Positions 10,735 to 20,638 of a stretch of 64,000 nt of DNA are shown here, one piece after another. The notes under the pieces are model-generated. The model made no database searches and had not been told where the DNA came from. It worked only from the letters and a program-made list of their open reading frames with translations. The stretch is from Prochlorococcus sp. AG-409-L18 (GTDB lineage: Bacteria; Cyanobacteriota; Cyanobacteriia; PCC-6307; Cyanobiaceae): the NCBI GenBank assembly GCA_003215535.1, contig QCKG01000002.1, positions 1-64,000 on the forward strand. The letters run 5' to 3'. The translations under genes and the position numbers were made by a program. How positions within the stretch are numbered: the first letter of the stretch is position 1; each line of letters opens with the position of its first letter.

Positions 10735-12192
10735 TCAAGAAGAGCAATTGGTTTCAACCCATTTTAAATATTCCTGAGTAATGTTACCAGTAATATATTT
10801 TCCAGTAAAACATGAAAGATCAAGATCTTCAACCATAGAGTTAGATATAATAGCTTGCGTTAAATCTTCAACTTTTTGATAAACCAAATTATCAATCATC
10901 AATTCAGCAGCTATTTCAGAAATTGATTTATTATAAGCAATTAACTCTTTCGAAGATGGCATATTTATACCATAAACATGCGGAAACCTCACGGGTGGAG
11001 CTGCAGAGGTAAATGTAACCTGATTTGCACCAGCGGCTTTAGCCATTTGAATGATTTCTTTTGAAGTAGTACCTCTAACAACAGAATCATCAACAATCAG
11101 TATATTTTTACCTTTAAATTCTGTACCCATCGCATTGAGTTTTTGACGGACTGATTTTTTCCTCTTCCCTTGACCTGGCATTATAAAAGTCCTTCCTACA
11201 AAGCGATTCTTAAAAAAACCTTCCCTGTATTCAAGCCCCAATTGACGAGCAACCTGCAATGCTGCAGGCCGGGAAGAATCAGGAATAGGCATCACTACAT
11301 CAACATCTCCTGTAGGGATACTGCTCTTAATTGTTTCCGCCAAGTAATCCCCCATACGCAATCTAGCTTCATACACAGAAATTCCATTCATTACAGAATC
11401 TGGTCGAGCCAAATAAACATATTCGAAAGAGCAAGGATAAAGTTGTGGATTGGCTGAGCATTGTTGTGAATATATTTCTCCATTTAACGAAACAAAAACA
11501 GCTTCACCTGGTTCTATATCTCGTATGATTTCAAAGTCATTATTTTCCAAAACAAGTGATTCACTTGCAACAATCCAAGTAGGGTTAGAATCTTTAAATT
11601 TACTTTTGCCAAGAACTAAAGGCCTTATTCCAAATGGATCGCGGAAAGCCAAAAGTCCATGACCAGCTATCAAAGCAATAGAAGCATAGGAACCTTCTAC
11701 TCTTTTATGTAAAGATTCTACAGCTTTAAAAATATGGTTAGGACTCAATTCTTCTGCACCTATTTGCTCTTGTAATTCTGTAGCCAAAACATTTAATAAC
11801 ATCTCAGTATCACTACTTGAATTTGTATGACGTCGATCAATACTAAATAATTCTTTCTCTAATGATCTTGTATTAGTTAAATTTCCATTATGAACTAAAA
11901 CTATTCCATAAGGCGCATTGACATAAAAGGGTTGTGCTTCCTCTTCTCTATCTGCCGCTCCTGTTGTTGCATATCGAACATGTCCTAATCCAAGGGTTCC
12001 TTTCAAATTTCTCATATTACGTGTCCGATATGCATCCCTTACTTCTCCCCTTGCTTTATGAATATGAAAAACCCTTCTATCCATTGTTGCTATTCCAGTA
12101 GAGTCTTGACCTCGATGTTGAAGTAACAATAAACTATCGTAAATCTGTTGGTTAACTTGTTCTTCAGATACAATTCCAACTATTCCGCACAT
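10735..12192 (-). CDS. purF: Amidophosphoribosyltransferase
   Basis: Catalyses the first committed step of purine synthesis, making phosphoribosylamine from PRPP and glutamine. The 485-residue protein begins Met-Cys-Gly-Ile-Val-Gly, so the catalytic cysteine is residue 2 and no propeptide is present. The Ntn-hydrolase half has LLLQHRGQDSTGI; the phosphoribosyltransferase half has the PRPP loop VDDSVVRGTTS near residue 366 and the flexible loop region KNRFVGRTFI. It lies 16 bases after purL in the same direction, giving a dnaN-PRC-purL-purF run. It converges with the topoisomerase gene, 11 bases apart. Confidence 0.98.
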   Translation of the reverse strand: MCGIVGIVSEEQVNQQIYDSLLLLQHRGQDSTGIATMDRRVFHIHKARGEVRDAYRTRNMRNLKGTLGLGHVRYATTGAADREEEAQPFYVNAPYGIVLVHNGNLTNTRSLEKELFSIDRRHTNSSSDTEMLLNVLATELQEQIGAEELSPNHIFKAVESLHKRVEGSYASIALIAGHGLLAFRDPFGIRPLVLGKSKFKDSNPTWIVASESLVLENNDFEIIRDIEPGEAVFVSLNGEIYSQQCSANPQLYPCSFEYVYLARPDSVMNGISVYEARLRMGDYLAETIKSSIPTGDVDVVMPIPDSSRPAALQVARQLGLEYREGFFKNRFVGRTFIMPGQGKRKKSVRQKLNAMGTEFKGKNILIVDDSVVRGTTSKEIIQMAKAAGANQVTFTSAAPPVRFPHVYGINMPSSKELIAYNKSISEIAAELMIDNLVYQKVEDLTQAIISNSMVEDLDLSCFTGKYITGNITQEYLKWVETNCSS

Positions 12193-12208
12193 ATTTAATC
12201 ACCTATAT

Positions 12209-14629
12209 TTAGTTAATTGTTCCTTGAAAATCATCTACAAGTTGATCCTTATCTATTCTCCTAGATAATGCATAGTTAAATTTCTCATCAAGTTCTGAAA
12301 TTGACAGGTTAATGAATATCGATTCAGCTTGTTTGATCATAAGCTTAGATGTTGAATTAACATGGCCAATACTAATAGTAGATATAGGATCAGTAAGCTC
12401 CGAGTTAAATTCATTTAATAAAGAATAAAACATAGCATGCTTTTCTGGTGAAATACTAATGATAATACGAGCTCCACCCTCAGCAAACAACAATCTGTCT
12501 ACGCGAAGATCATTGACAGGCAAATCAATGTTGACTCCCATAGAAGAGGATATACAAGATTCAGCTAATGAAACAGCTAAACCACCATCACTTACATCAT
12601 GTGCTGAAGAAACTAATCCCTGTCTTATTGCCTTTCGTAAAAAAGTTTGTATTTTTACTTCCAAAGCCAAGTCAACTTCTGGAGGCCTACCAGTAATAAG
12701 ATCATGAATGTATTCTAAATAACTACTAGCTGATAATGAGACACGAGAATCAAGGTTTAATTCATTATCAAAAGGAACTCCTAATAGAAGCACCTGATCT
12801 CCTTCTGATAACCAAGCTTGAGAACAAATCTTATTTAAATCTTCTATTAAACCAACCATTCCAATAACAGGGGTTGGATGAATTGGTTGAATACTACCAT
12901 CTAATAAACGAGTTTCATTATATAAGGATACATTTCCACCAGTGACTGGCGTTTCTAATGTGGTACAAGCTTTTGAAATTCCTCTACATGCCAAAGCTAA
13001 TTTCCAATAACCAATTGGATCTTCTGGTGATGAAAAGTTGAGATTATCTGTAACAGCCAAAGGTTTAGCACCAACACAAGAAAGATTACGTGCAGCCTCT
13101 GCAACTGCTGCAAGACCACCACGTTCAGGATCTAAGTAAACCCATCGATTAGGACAGTCAACAACTGCTGCAATTCCTCTATTATTTAAAGAAGTAGAAA
13201 TATATTCTTGTTGTGGTCTTAATCTAATAATTGCTGCATCAGCAAGTCCAGGTGAAATGATTGTATTGCCCTGAACTTGATAATCATATTGTCTATATAC
13301 CCAAGCTTTGGAAGCAATTGTAGGATTATCTAGCATTTTTAAAAGAATCTTATTCCAAGATATTTGTTTATCAGATAATTCACCATTTATAGGAACAATT
13401 CCTTCCGTACTAGCTTTGGGTAATTGAGATTCATCCCAGTCCCAATGATCTTTAATATTATCTGGAATATCTTGCATTAACTCGTGAAAATTAACAGGTG
13501 TATCTTCTGCCAAAGCAGAAGCAGGCAAATTAGCGACAATTTTTCCTTTATGTAACACTCTCACTACATTATCTTTTAAAACACGTCCAACAACTGCTGC
13601 ATTAAGTCCCCAACGAGTAAACCTATCCATTACCTTTTTTTCATGATTAGGTTTAACAATAAAAAGCATTCTTTCTTGAGATTCTGATAATAAAAACTCA
13701 TAAGGAGTCATTCCAGATTCCCGAGCCGGTACTAAGTCAAGATCTAATTCAATTCCTAACCCTCCTTTAGCTGCCATTTCAGAACAACTACAAGTAAGGC
13801 CAGCAGCGCCCATATCCTGTGCAGCTATAACATCACCACTTTTAAAAGCTTCAAGACAAGCTTCTATTAAGCCTTTTTCTAAAAATGGATCACCAACTTG
13901 AACAGCAGGACGATCATCTAAAGAAGATTTTGTAAGTTCTGCACTAGCAAAACTTGCACCTCCCATACCATCACGACCAGTAGTACTTCCTACATAAATG
14001 ACTGGATAACCAACACCTTTAGCACCAGAACAAACAATTTCATCAGTTTCCATCAAACCTAATGACATTGCATTTACTAAAGGGTTACCTGAATAACTTT
14101 TATCAAAAGAAACTTCTCCTCCAACAGTAGGAACTCCTACACAGTTTCCATAATGAGCAATACCTGCAACTACACCTTGAATTAGACCAATATTACTCTC
14201 TATTTCAAGTGGACCAAATCTTAAGGCATTTAACAAGGCAATTGGACGAGCACCCATGGTGAAAATATCTCTTAATATTCCTCCAACACCTGTAGCGGCT
14301 CCTTGAAAAGGTTCTAAAGCAGATGGATGATTATGACTTTCTATTTTAAAAGCAAGACGCTGACCATTACCTAAATCAACAACTCCAGCATTTTCTCCTG
14401 GTCCTACCAAAATTCTAGGGCCAGAAGTAGGAAATCCCTTTAAAAGAGAACGTGAATTTCTATAACAGCAATGCTCAGACCACATAACTCCAAACATTCC
14501 TAATTCGGTACGATTAGGTGCTCTATTGAGTCGGCGACAAATTTCTGAGTAATCAGTTTCCTTTAACCCCTCTTCAGAGAGAGCTAAGGGGACATCATAA
14601 TCAACGGCAAAGAGAGGGGATTCGATCAC
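12209..14629 (-). CDS. purL: Phosphoribosylformylglycinamidine synthase, subunit PurL
   Basis: Converts FGAR to FGAM in purine synthesis, working with separate PurQ (glutaminase) and PurS subunits. At 806 residues it is the small, three-protein form, without the fused glutaminase domain of E. coli PurL. Visible family segments are [16 protein letters not shown] near residue 45, [10 protein letters not shown] near 95, [16 protein letters not shown] near 113, and a second ATP-binding-like half with [11 protein letters not shown] and [10 protein letters not shown]. The start is ATG at 14629. purF follows after 16 bases; purQ and purS are not in this window. Confidence 0.97.
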   Translation of the reverse strand: MIESPLFAVDYDVPLALSEEGLKETDYSEICRRLNRAPNRTELGMFGVMWSEHCCYRNSRSLLKGFPTSGPRILVGPGENAGVVDLGNGQRLAFKIESHNHPSALEPFQGAATGVGGILRDIFTMGARPIALLNALRFGPLEIESNIGLIQGVVAGIAHYGNCVGVPTVGGEVSFDKSYSGNPLVNAMSLGLMETDEIVCSGAKGVGYPVIYVGSTTGRDGMGGASFASAELTKSSLDDRPAVQVGDPFLEKGLIEACLEAFKSGDVIAAQDMGAAGLTCSCSEMAAKGGLGIELDLDLVPARESGMTPYEFLLSESQERMLFIVKPNHEKKVMDRFTRWGLNAAVVGRVLKDNVVRVLHKGKIVANLPASALAEDTPVNFHELMQDIPDNIKDHWDWDESQLPKASTEGIVPINGELSDKQISWNKILLKMLDNPTIASKAWVYRQYDYQVQGNTIISPGLADAAIIRLRPQQEYISTSLNNRGIAAVVDCPNRWVYLDPERGGLAAVAEAARNLSCVGAKPLAVTDNLNFSSPEDPIGYWKLALACRGISKACTTLETPVTGGNVSLYNETRLLDGSIQPIHPTPVIGMVGLIEDLNKICSQAWLSEGDQVLLLGVPFDNELNLDSRVSLSASSYLEYIHDLITGRPPEVDLALEVKIQTFLRKAIRQGLVSSAHDVSDGGLAVSLAESCISSSMGVNIDLPVNDLRVDRLLFAEGGARIIISISPEKHAMFYSLLNEFNSELTDPISTISIGHVNSTSKLMIKQAESIFINLSISELDEKFNYALSRRIDKDQLVDDFQGTIN

Positions 14630-14667
14630 GAATAAAAATCACCTATTTATAGTATTAAACACTGCGG

Positions 14668-15447
14668 TCAAATCCAAGGATCTTCTTTATCATATGAAGA
14701 ATTATTTTTATACTTTGATTCATTCAAATATTCAAGATCATTATCTAAATATTCATCATCAGCATCAATTTCCCAATTATTTAATATATCATTTTGGTTA
14801 AAGTTAGATTTTTTCTTATAGATTTTTTCTGAGGTATCCCATGGAGGATCCTCTAACCATCCTTCTAAACGAACAGTTGCTTGATTGCTAAAGTCGTGCA
14901 ATTGCTCACGAAGATTTCTAGAAGTACGCAAAATATCCTGACGAATACTCGATTTAATTAAAGGTAAGTCATCAATTGAATGCAAATCAGTCGATATCAT
15001 TCCTGGTTGTTGATCTCTAATTCTATCAATAGTTAACCTCCATCTACTAGTACCAGGAATTCTAGGATCAGTACGCGATACTAAATAATATAAAATCAAT
15101 CCTGTTCTTGGTTGAAATACTAAATCTGCTATAACTCCAATAGAGTCTCCATCTTTATTGATTAAATCTGCATCAAGTAACGTTGGGAGACGATCTAGTG
15201 TTGCTACATCAGATAAAGAAGGCTGGCCTTTTACATAAAGATATTGCTTACCAATACCTCTTAACTGATTTAATTTCCAGACTTCTCTAGACACTTTCAA
15301 AGATGAAGGTTTCGTCACCCAACCTAATAATCTATGAACTGGAGGGTGCATCCAAGCAGATAAACCATGCCCATGATCAATACCACGATCACATTGAACG
15401 CGATGCTTCAAAAGATCACTTAAAACAAACTGATCTGGTAGGTTCAA
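14668..15447 (-). CDS. PRC-barrel domain protein next to dnaN
   Basis: A 259-residue protein with two PRC-barrel-like beta units: one over about residues 60-120 (LLDADLINKDGDSIGVIADLVF), and part of a second within the first 60 residues. The C-terminal 60 residues are strongly acidic and rich in Asn, Tyr and Asp and look disordered. PRC-barrel domains occur in ribosome-maturation and photosynthetic reaction-centre proteins, but this cyanobacterial family has no assigned function. The start lies 3 bases after the dnaN stop, so it is probably coupled to it. The same order is known to me from other Prochlorococcus genomes. Confidence 0.85.
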   Translation of the reverse strand: MNLPDQFVLSDLLKHRVQCDRGIDHGHGLSAWMHPPVHRLLGWVTKPSSLKVSREVWKLNQLRGIGKQYLYVKGQPSLSDVATLDRLPTLLDADLINKDGDSIGVIADLVFQPRTGLILYYLVSRTDPRIPGTSRWRLTIDRIRDQQPGMISTDLHSIDDLPLIKSSIRQDILRTSRNLREQLHDFSNQATVRLEGWLEDPPWDTSEKIYKKKSNFNQNDILNNWEIDADDEYLDNDLEYLNESKYKNNSSYDKEDPWI

Positions 15448-15450
15448 TTG

Positions 15451-16605
15451 TTAAGAGCGAATTTGAACTGGCATAACCAAATAAGTAAAACAAGATTTAT
15501 CTTTTAAAGGAGAAATTATAGCTGGTGTTGTGGGAGCATTACATTTTAAAAGAATACGATCAGAATCAATCGCTTTAATGCCATCTAAAACATATCTAAC
15601 ATTAAAAGCTATTGTAATATTTTCACCCTGTATTATTGCTGGTAAAGATTCATATCCACTTCCAACATCCTGAGCATCCGCTGAAACTTTGATCTCTTCA
15701 CTAGATGAGTTAGTAGTCAATTTAAAAACATTATTATGTTGATCAGCAAGAACAGCAACTCTTTCTAATGCAGAAACCAATGATCTACGATCTATCTCTA
15801 TAGATTTAGAAAATTCATCAGGTATTAATTGTGAATAATTAGGATATGTTCCTTCTAATGTCCTACTAGTTAATACTTGATCTTCAGCAATAAAAACAAC
15901 TTGGCCACGATCACAAAATAAACTTACATGTTCCTCTGGTTTTAAATTTGATAATAATTTCTGTACTTCACTTAAAGATCGGGAAGGTAATGTAACGGAT
16001 ATATCGTCATGATTGTCAGCATTAATACCATCTAATTTTAATGCATCCTCAATATTTAAGACAGCTAATCTATGACCATCAGTAGCTGCAGCCTCAATGG
16101 ATTTGCCATTAAACATTAAATGAACTCCTGTTAATAATTGCTTAGCTTCATCAGAGCTTGTTGAAAAAATAGTAGCTTTTAAAGCCTGAACTAAATAAGA
16201 AGCAGTAATTTTTAAAGACATGCCGCTTTCCACTAAAGGTAAATCTGGAAAATCATCAGCGGGCATTCCTCTCATTTGATAACTACTACTGTTACTAGTT
16301 AATTGAACTTGTTGACCTGCTTCATCGAGATCTAAAGTTATCGGTGAATCATTAGACAATCTTGAAACAATTTCTCCTAATAACCTTGCAGGAAGAGTAA
16401 CTGCCCCACTTTTTTCAACAGAAGCAGAAAAGGTAGTTTGTATACCAAGATTCAAATCAAATCCAGTCAAGCTCAAACGGCTTGTCACTTCATCAGCAGT
16501 CAACAGTACATTTGCTAATACAGGATGCGTCGGGCGCGAAGCGACCGCTCTGCTTACCAGCTGGAGAGCGGAGTTGAGTTCAAGTTGTGAGCAAACAAGT
16601 TTCAT
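15451..16605 (-). CDS. dnaN: DNA polymerase III beta subunit (sliding clamp)
   Basis: The ring-shaped clamp that holds DNA polymerase III on its template. The 384-residue protein shows the usual three-domain clamp fold by sequence: the N-terminal MKLVCSQLELNSALQLVSRAVASRPTLP-like region (here ending RPTHPVLANVLL), the middle TDGHRLAVL segment near residue 173, and the C-terminal YLVMPVQIR, the canonical end of DnaN. The start ATG is unambiguous. The gene reads away from the putative origin at 16606-16980, the known arrangement in cyanobacteria, where dnaN and not dnaA sits beside oriC. PRC-barrel, purL and purF follow in the same direction. Confidence 0.98.
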   Translation of the reverse strand: MKLVCSQLELNSALQLVSRAVASRPTHPVLANVLLTADEVTSRLSLTGFDLNLGIQTTFSASVEKSGAVTLPARLLGEIVSRLSNDSPITLDLDEAGQQVQLTSNSSSYQMRGMPADDFPDLPLVESGMSLKITASYLVQALKATIFSTSSDEAKQLLTGVHLMFNGKSIEAAATDGHRLAVLNIEDALKLDGINADNHDDISVTLPSRSLSEVQKLLSNLKPEEHVSLFCDRGQVVFIAEDQVLTSRTLEGTYPNYSQLIPDEFSKSIEIDRRSLVSALERVAVLADQHNNVFKLTTNSSSEEIKVSADAQDVGSGYESLPAIIQGENITIAFNVRYVLDGIKAIDSDRILLKCNAPTTPAIISPLKDKSCFTYLVMPVQIRS

Positions 16606-16980
16606 CGAGTCAACTTAACGACGAAATCACAAAAATGGAATCCCAAGTTTTCAAAATGGCGCAATAAAATAAATAAATCCATTTCAAGCTGTTTTTTTCT
16701 TTTAATTAAAAGGAATAAAGAAAATCGTAGTAGTAGGTCTTGAGGAAAAGGTGGAAATCCATAAAAACCTTTGGTAGAACAGGAGTTTCAGATTTTATCC
16801 CTGTGGAAATATTTTTCCCAAAAGAGGAAAACGTTTCGTATTCCACAATTTCTTTCGTTGTGGAAATCTTAAAAAAAAAACCTTGACATTTTTTCTGATT
16901 TTTTCCCCTAGATACAGGACCCTTTTAAAGGTTTTCCTCTGGTCAGATCGTCAACTGTCCATTAAGGTTTTGTTGTGATT
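16606..16980. other. Probable chromosomal replication origin region (oriC)
   Basis: A 375-base non-coding stretch between dnaN and thrC. It is AT-rich, with a run of ten A at about 16871-16880 and a following T-rich block, and holds several DnaA-box-like 9-mers. The position beside dnaN matches the experimentally studied origin of Synechococcus elongatus and the point where Prochlorococcus chromosomes are conventionally numbered. No open frame of note was found on either strand. Origin function is inferred from position and boxes, not shown. Confidence 0.7.
16750..16867. promoter_or_regulatory. Cluster of four DnaA-box-like 9-mers
   Basis: The sites are GGTGGAAAT at 16750-16758, TGTGGAAAT at 16802-16810, TATTCCACA at 16839-16847 and TGTGGAAAT at 16859-16867. 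They match the cyanobacterial TTTTCCACA-type box, or its complement, with one or two mismatches. Sites two to four lie within 66 bases and flank the AT-rich tract that could serve as the unwinding element. Confidence 0.6.
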
Positions 16981-18087
16981 TTAAAAGCCCATAGTTTTTG
17001 CGACTGTTTGTATATCTGCTTCTAAACCTGTATGAAATACAGCATCGTTGTTTTTAATTGCACAATCTGGATCTTTTAGCCCATTGCCAGTTAATACACA
17101 AACAATCGTTGCATTGTTTGGAACTTCGTTTTTACGCTTTAATAATCCTGCAATAGATGCTGCACTAGCAGGTTCACAAAAAATTCCTTCATTTTGACCA
17201 AGTATTTTATAAGCTTCAATTATTTCTTCATCTGTAACATCTAAAAAATCACCATTACTACTTTCTTTTACTAAAATTGCTTTTTCTTTATTTACTGGAT
17301 TTCCAATTCTAATTGCTGTAGCTATCGTTTCAGGGTTTTCGATTTTTTTATTAAAAACTAAAGGCGCAGATCCAGCAGCTTGAAAACCCATCATTCTTGG
17401 TAATTTTTTTGATTTATTTGCTTTTTTATATTCAAGAAATCCCATCCAATATGCTGTTATATTACCAGCATTACCCATTGGAATACATAACCAATCAGGT
17501 GCTTCACCTAGCGTATCGATAATTTCAAAAGCCGCTGTTTTTTGACCTTCTAATCTAAATGGATTGACAGAGTTTACAAGAGTAATTGGATATTTATTAG
17601 ATAATTCTCTGACTATATCTAAAGCATTGTCAAAATTACCTTTAATAGCTAATACTTCTGCTCCATAAACTAACGCTTGTGCAAGTTTTCCTTGAGCCAC
17701 ATATCCATCTGGTATTAATACAAACGCTTTCATGCCAGCTCGTTTTGCATAAGCAGCAGCAGATGCAGATGTATTTCCAGTGCTAGCGCAGATTACAGCT
17801 TCACATCCAGATTCTTTTGCTTTACTAATAGCCATAGTCATCCCTCGGTCTTTAAATGAACCTGTGGGATTTAGGCCATCATACTTTGCATATACTTTTA
17901 CGTTACGTCCTATTCGCTCTGATATTGAATGAATAGGGATCAAAGGTGTCGAGCCTTCTTGCAGGGTTATAACAGGTGTCGACTCAGTGACTGGGAGCCA
18001 AGGTCTATAAGCTTCTATTAACCCAGGCCAGCCTTGTATTCTTTTTTTTTGATTTAGACGTTGTTGGATGCTTTTGATTAGTGACAC
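16981..18087 (-). CDS. thrC: Threonine synthase
   Basis: Converts O-phosphohomoserine to threonine with pyridoxal phosphate. The 368-residue protein is the shorter form of the enzyme. The PLP lysine is K79 in the motif [29 protein letters not shown] near residue 100 and the phosphate-binding [12 protein letters not shown] near 203 are also present. It is the last gene of a leftward run, after the UbiB-like kinase and the DUF1400 protein (26-base gap), and borders the putative origin. There is no sign of damage. Confidence 0.96.
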   Translation of the reverse strand: MSLIKSIQQRLNQKKRIQGWPGLIEAYRPWLPVTESTPVITLQEGSTPLIPIHSISERIGRNVKVYAKYDGLNPTGSFKDRGMTMAISKAKESGCEAVICASTGNTSASAAAYAKRAGMKAFVLIPDGYVAQGKLAQALVYGAEVLAIKGNFDNALDIVRELSNKYPITLVNSVNPFRLEGQKTAAFEIIDTLGEAPDWLCIPMGNAGNITAYWMGFLEYKKANKSKKLPRMMGFQAAGSAPLVFNKKIENPETIATAIRIGNPVNKEKAILVKESSNGDFLDVTDEEIIEAYKILGQNEGIFCEPASAASIAGLLKRKNEVPNNATIVCVLTGNGLKDPDCAIKNNDAVFHTGLEADIQTVAKTMGF

Positions 18088-18113
18088 CTGTAATTTGCCG
18101 CTTTCAATTAAAT

Positions 18114-18704
18114 CTAAGCGTTCGGAGCTCCTTCTTTGAGTCGATCTAGTGGTGATCCGGAGAAAAATTCTACTAATTCGGAAATAGACTCTACTTTTTT
18201 GACAACTCTCATTAAAGCTGGGCCATTGATTGCAACAATTTTATTTGGATAGCTCTTAAGAAATAACAGGAGGTTGATTTTTCCTTTTCCTTTGACTAAT
18301 CCATTTATGACGGCTGATCTGATTGCAGGAACACTGACTGAATCTTTTTGAACTCTTAAAGGATATATTATTTTCCCTACTCTTTTTATAATTACCTCAC
18401 CAATTCGACTGTTCATTAAATTGCTTGTTAGCTCAATAGGTAGTTCAAATTCTTGAGTTAATAAACTTGTTGCTTGTTCGGGATTGTCTGTGTTATTAGG
18501 AAAAATATCTTTTAGAATCCCTTCTGCCTTGCCTGTTGAAATATAATTTTCAATATCTTTAATTGGTATTGTTCTTTGAAAGGCACCATTTATAAAAGAA
18601 ATTCTTTCTGCTGATTTGATTGGTGTATGCAGTTCAAAAAAACTTGTACATATGAGGAGAAAGAATATTCCAAAATGACCTTTTAATTGCTTCATTTTAT
18701 TCAT
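18114..18704 (-). CDS. Free-standing DUF1400 protein with signal peptide
   Basis: A 196-residue protein. Residues 1-32 look like a Sec signal peptide (basic start, [13 protein letters not shown] core, cleavage probable after KSA). The rest matches the DUF1400 domain, which in most cyanobacteria is fused N-terminally to an alpha/beta hydrolase; visible are [16 protein letters not shown], the L-T-Q-E-F and [12 protein letters not shown] segments, and [15 protein letters not shown]. No catalytic serine-hydrolase part follows, so the domain stands alone. The gene overlaps the end of the UbiB-like gene by 8 bases, implying coupled translation, and precedes thrC. Its function is unknown. Confidence 0.82.
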   Translation of the reverse strand: MNKMKQLKGHFGIFFLLICTSFFELHTPIKSAERISFINGAFQRTIPIKDIENYISTGKAEGILKDIFPNNTDNPEQATSLLTQEFELPIELTSNLMNSRIGEVIIKRVGKIIYPLRVQKDSVSVPAIRSAVINGLVKGKGKINLLLFLKSYPNKIVAINGPALMRVVKKVESISELVEFFSGSPLDRLKEGAPNA

Positions 18705-20565
18705 TTACTCCAGCTGCCACTCTCACAAATCGAATTATACCTTTTTCTGCAACCCCTTTTGCCACTTCAACTCCCATTTTTCGTGTATTAGGCTCAACTA
18801 ATAATCTTGGAAGACGCTTAATTATTAGTGTAATTTTAAAATCAGGTAATTTTTTGACAATATTGACTACTTCTTTAATTGGTTTTAATTCTATTAAACT
18901 CTCATTTATTTGTATACTCTTTTCATATTGTTTTTTTATTCCATTAGATTGCAATCCTTTGGGCAATGTTTTGTTGAGTTTTTGCATTGTATTTAATCCT
19001 ACTTGATCTAATTTCTTGACTATTGCTTCTACAAGTTGTTTTCTTAGCATTGCTCCATTTGGAGAGAATAGGAAATTAATGACTTGATCTATGATGTTTT
19101 CTAGATCTAGATTTTTTTGGGTAGAAGCATTACTAATGAGATCTTCAAGCATCGTCCAGCGAAATATACTTCCCTCAAAAAGCATCTCTTTTAAGCTTTC
19201 GCGTAATTGGGGGTTGGGATCTTCCATTAATCTTCGAGCAAAATATGGATAAGCTGCACCTAGGATTTTGAAGTTTGGATCGACACTTAATGCTATCCCT
19301 TCTAATGTAATTAATGATCTAATAATCAATGCAAAATAAGGCGGTACTTGGAAGGGAAATTTATACATAACACCAGACAGATCATCAGTCACACTTTTAA
19401 AATCCATTCTTTCTACACCCATATCTAAAGCTTGAGTGAATACAACTTCAAAAGCAGGAATTATTGGATCTAGATTCACTTCTTCTTTTAAGAAGCCAAG
19501 TTCTACGAAATCTTCAGAGAGTCTATTGAAATTTCGATTGACTAGGTGAACAACTGCTTGAATTAATCCTGTTCTAGATTCTTTATTAACCTCGCTCATC
19601 ATTCCAAAATCTAAATAGCATAAGCGACCATCTTTTAATGCTAATAAGTTTCCAGGGTGAGGGTCAGCATGGAAAAAACCATGCTCAAGTAATTGTTCAA
19701 GACTGCAATTTACGCCAATATTAATCATTTCATCTGGGTTGATTCCTAAATTCTTAACTGCTGCCATATTTGTTAATTTTACTCCATCTATCCATTCCAT
19801 AGTTAGTACTCTTCTACTTGTGGCTTCTTTAAAGATAACTGGAACACAGATGTTTTTATTGTGTTTATGTAATTCTCTAAATCTCTCTGCATTAGATGCT
19901 TCATTTAGATAATCCATTTCTTCAAAAATCCTTTTTCCAAGCTCATCAACAAGAGCCACAAGATCACTTCTTACAAGATTAAGATTTTGTTTGATCCAGA
20001 TCGCAATATTACGGACAATATATAAGTCAAGTGTAATTTGCTCTCTTAAACCAGGTCGTTGTACTTTAACCGCAACTTTTTCTCCTGTCTTTAATTTACC
20101 TTTATGAACTTGTCCTAGAGAAGCAGCAGATATTGGCTCCTTTTCTAATTCTGCAAAGATAGTTTTTATAGGCATTCCTAGATCTTCTTCAATGCATGCA
20201 AGTGCTAATTCTCCTTCAAATCCAGGCAATTGGTCTTGTAGCTGGCTTAATTCCTCCAATACAATTGGAGGAATAATATCTGGCCTTGTGGACAGGGCTT
20301 GCCCTGCTTTTATAAAGGCAGGCCCTAGCTTTACTAGAAGTTCTGTAAATTCTTTTGCTCTTTTCTTTTTACGATTAATATCTTTTAAAATTCCAAATAT
20401 ATTTTCCATAAGTATTACTATCAAAAATTGACCTATTGGGATTAATGTTTGCCATAATCTTTTTATTAGTCGTAGTGGATTTCCTTTATATATTTTGCTT
20501 ATAGCTGCTGGGTCATATTGAAGAAGCCCAGCGGCTTCAATGAAATCACCCAGCTCTTTGGTCAT
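18697..20565 (-). CDS. ABC1/UbiB/AarF family atypical kinase
   Basis: A 622-residue member of the UbiB/ABC1 family, ancient kinase-like proteins linked to isoprenoid-quinone metabolism and, in chloroplasts, to plastoglobules. Family motifs are complete: KAGQALSTRPDIIPP (KxGQ motif) near residue 92, AVKVQRPGL near 169, EEMDYLNEASNAERF near 215, HADPHPGNLL near 299 and the metal-binding DFGMMSEV near 321. The C-terminal 150 residues contain hydrophobic, possibly membrane-associated helices. Cyanobacteria have several paralogues and the substrate of this one cannot be told from sequence. It is divergent from recN across 73 bases and heads a UbiB-DUF1400-thrC run. Confidence 0.92.
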   Translation of the reverse strand: MTKELGDFIEAAGLLQYDPAAISKIYKGNPLRLIKRLWQTLIPIGQFLIVILMENIFGILKDINRKKKRAKEFTELLVKLGPAFIKAGQALSTRPDIIPPIVLEELSQLQDQLPGFEGELALACIEEDLGMPIKTIFAELEKEPISAASLGQVHKGKLKTGEKVAVKVQRPGLREQITLDLYIVRNIAIWIKQNLNLVRSDLVALVDELGKRIFEEMDYLNEASNAERFRELHKHNKNICVPVIFKEATSRRVLTMEWIDGVKLTNMAAVKNLGINPDEMINIGVNCSLEQLLEHGFFHADPHPGNLLALKDGRLCYLDFGMMSEVNKESRTGLIQAVVHLVNRNFNRLSEDFVELGFLKEEVNLDPIIPAFEVVFTQALDMGVERMDFKSVTDDLSGVMYKFPFQVPPYFALIIRSLITLEGIALSVDPNFKILGAAYPYFARRLMEDPNPQLRESLKEMLFEGSIFRWTMLEDLISNASTQKNLDLENIIDQVINFLFSPNGAMLRKQLVEAIVKKLDQVGLNTMQKLNKTLPKGLQSNGIKKQYEKSIQINESLIELKPIKEVVNIVKKLPDFKITLIIKRLPRLLVEPNTRKMGVEVAKGVAEKGIIRFVRVAAGVNE

Positions 20566-20638
20566 ATTCCTTATGCAGGTCTATTGCTTACCCCTTCTAA
20601 TCCACTACAGGTCCCGCTAGCGTCCATTTGGTTACTTA

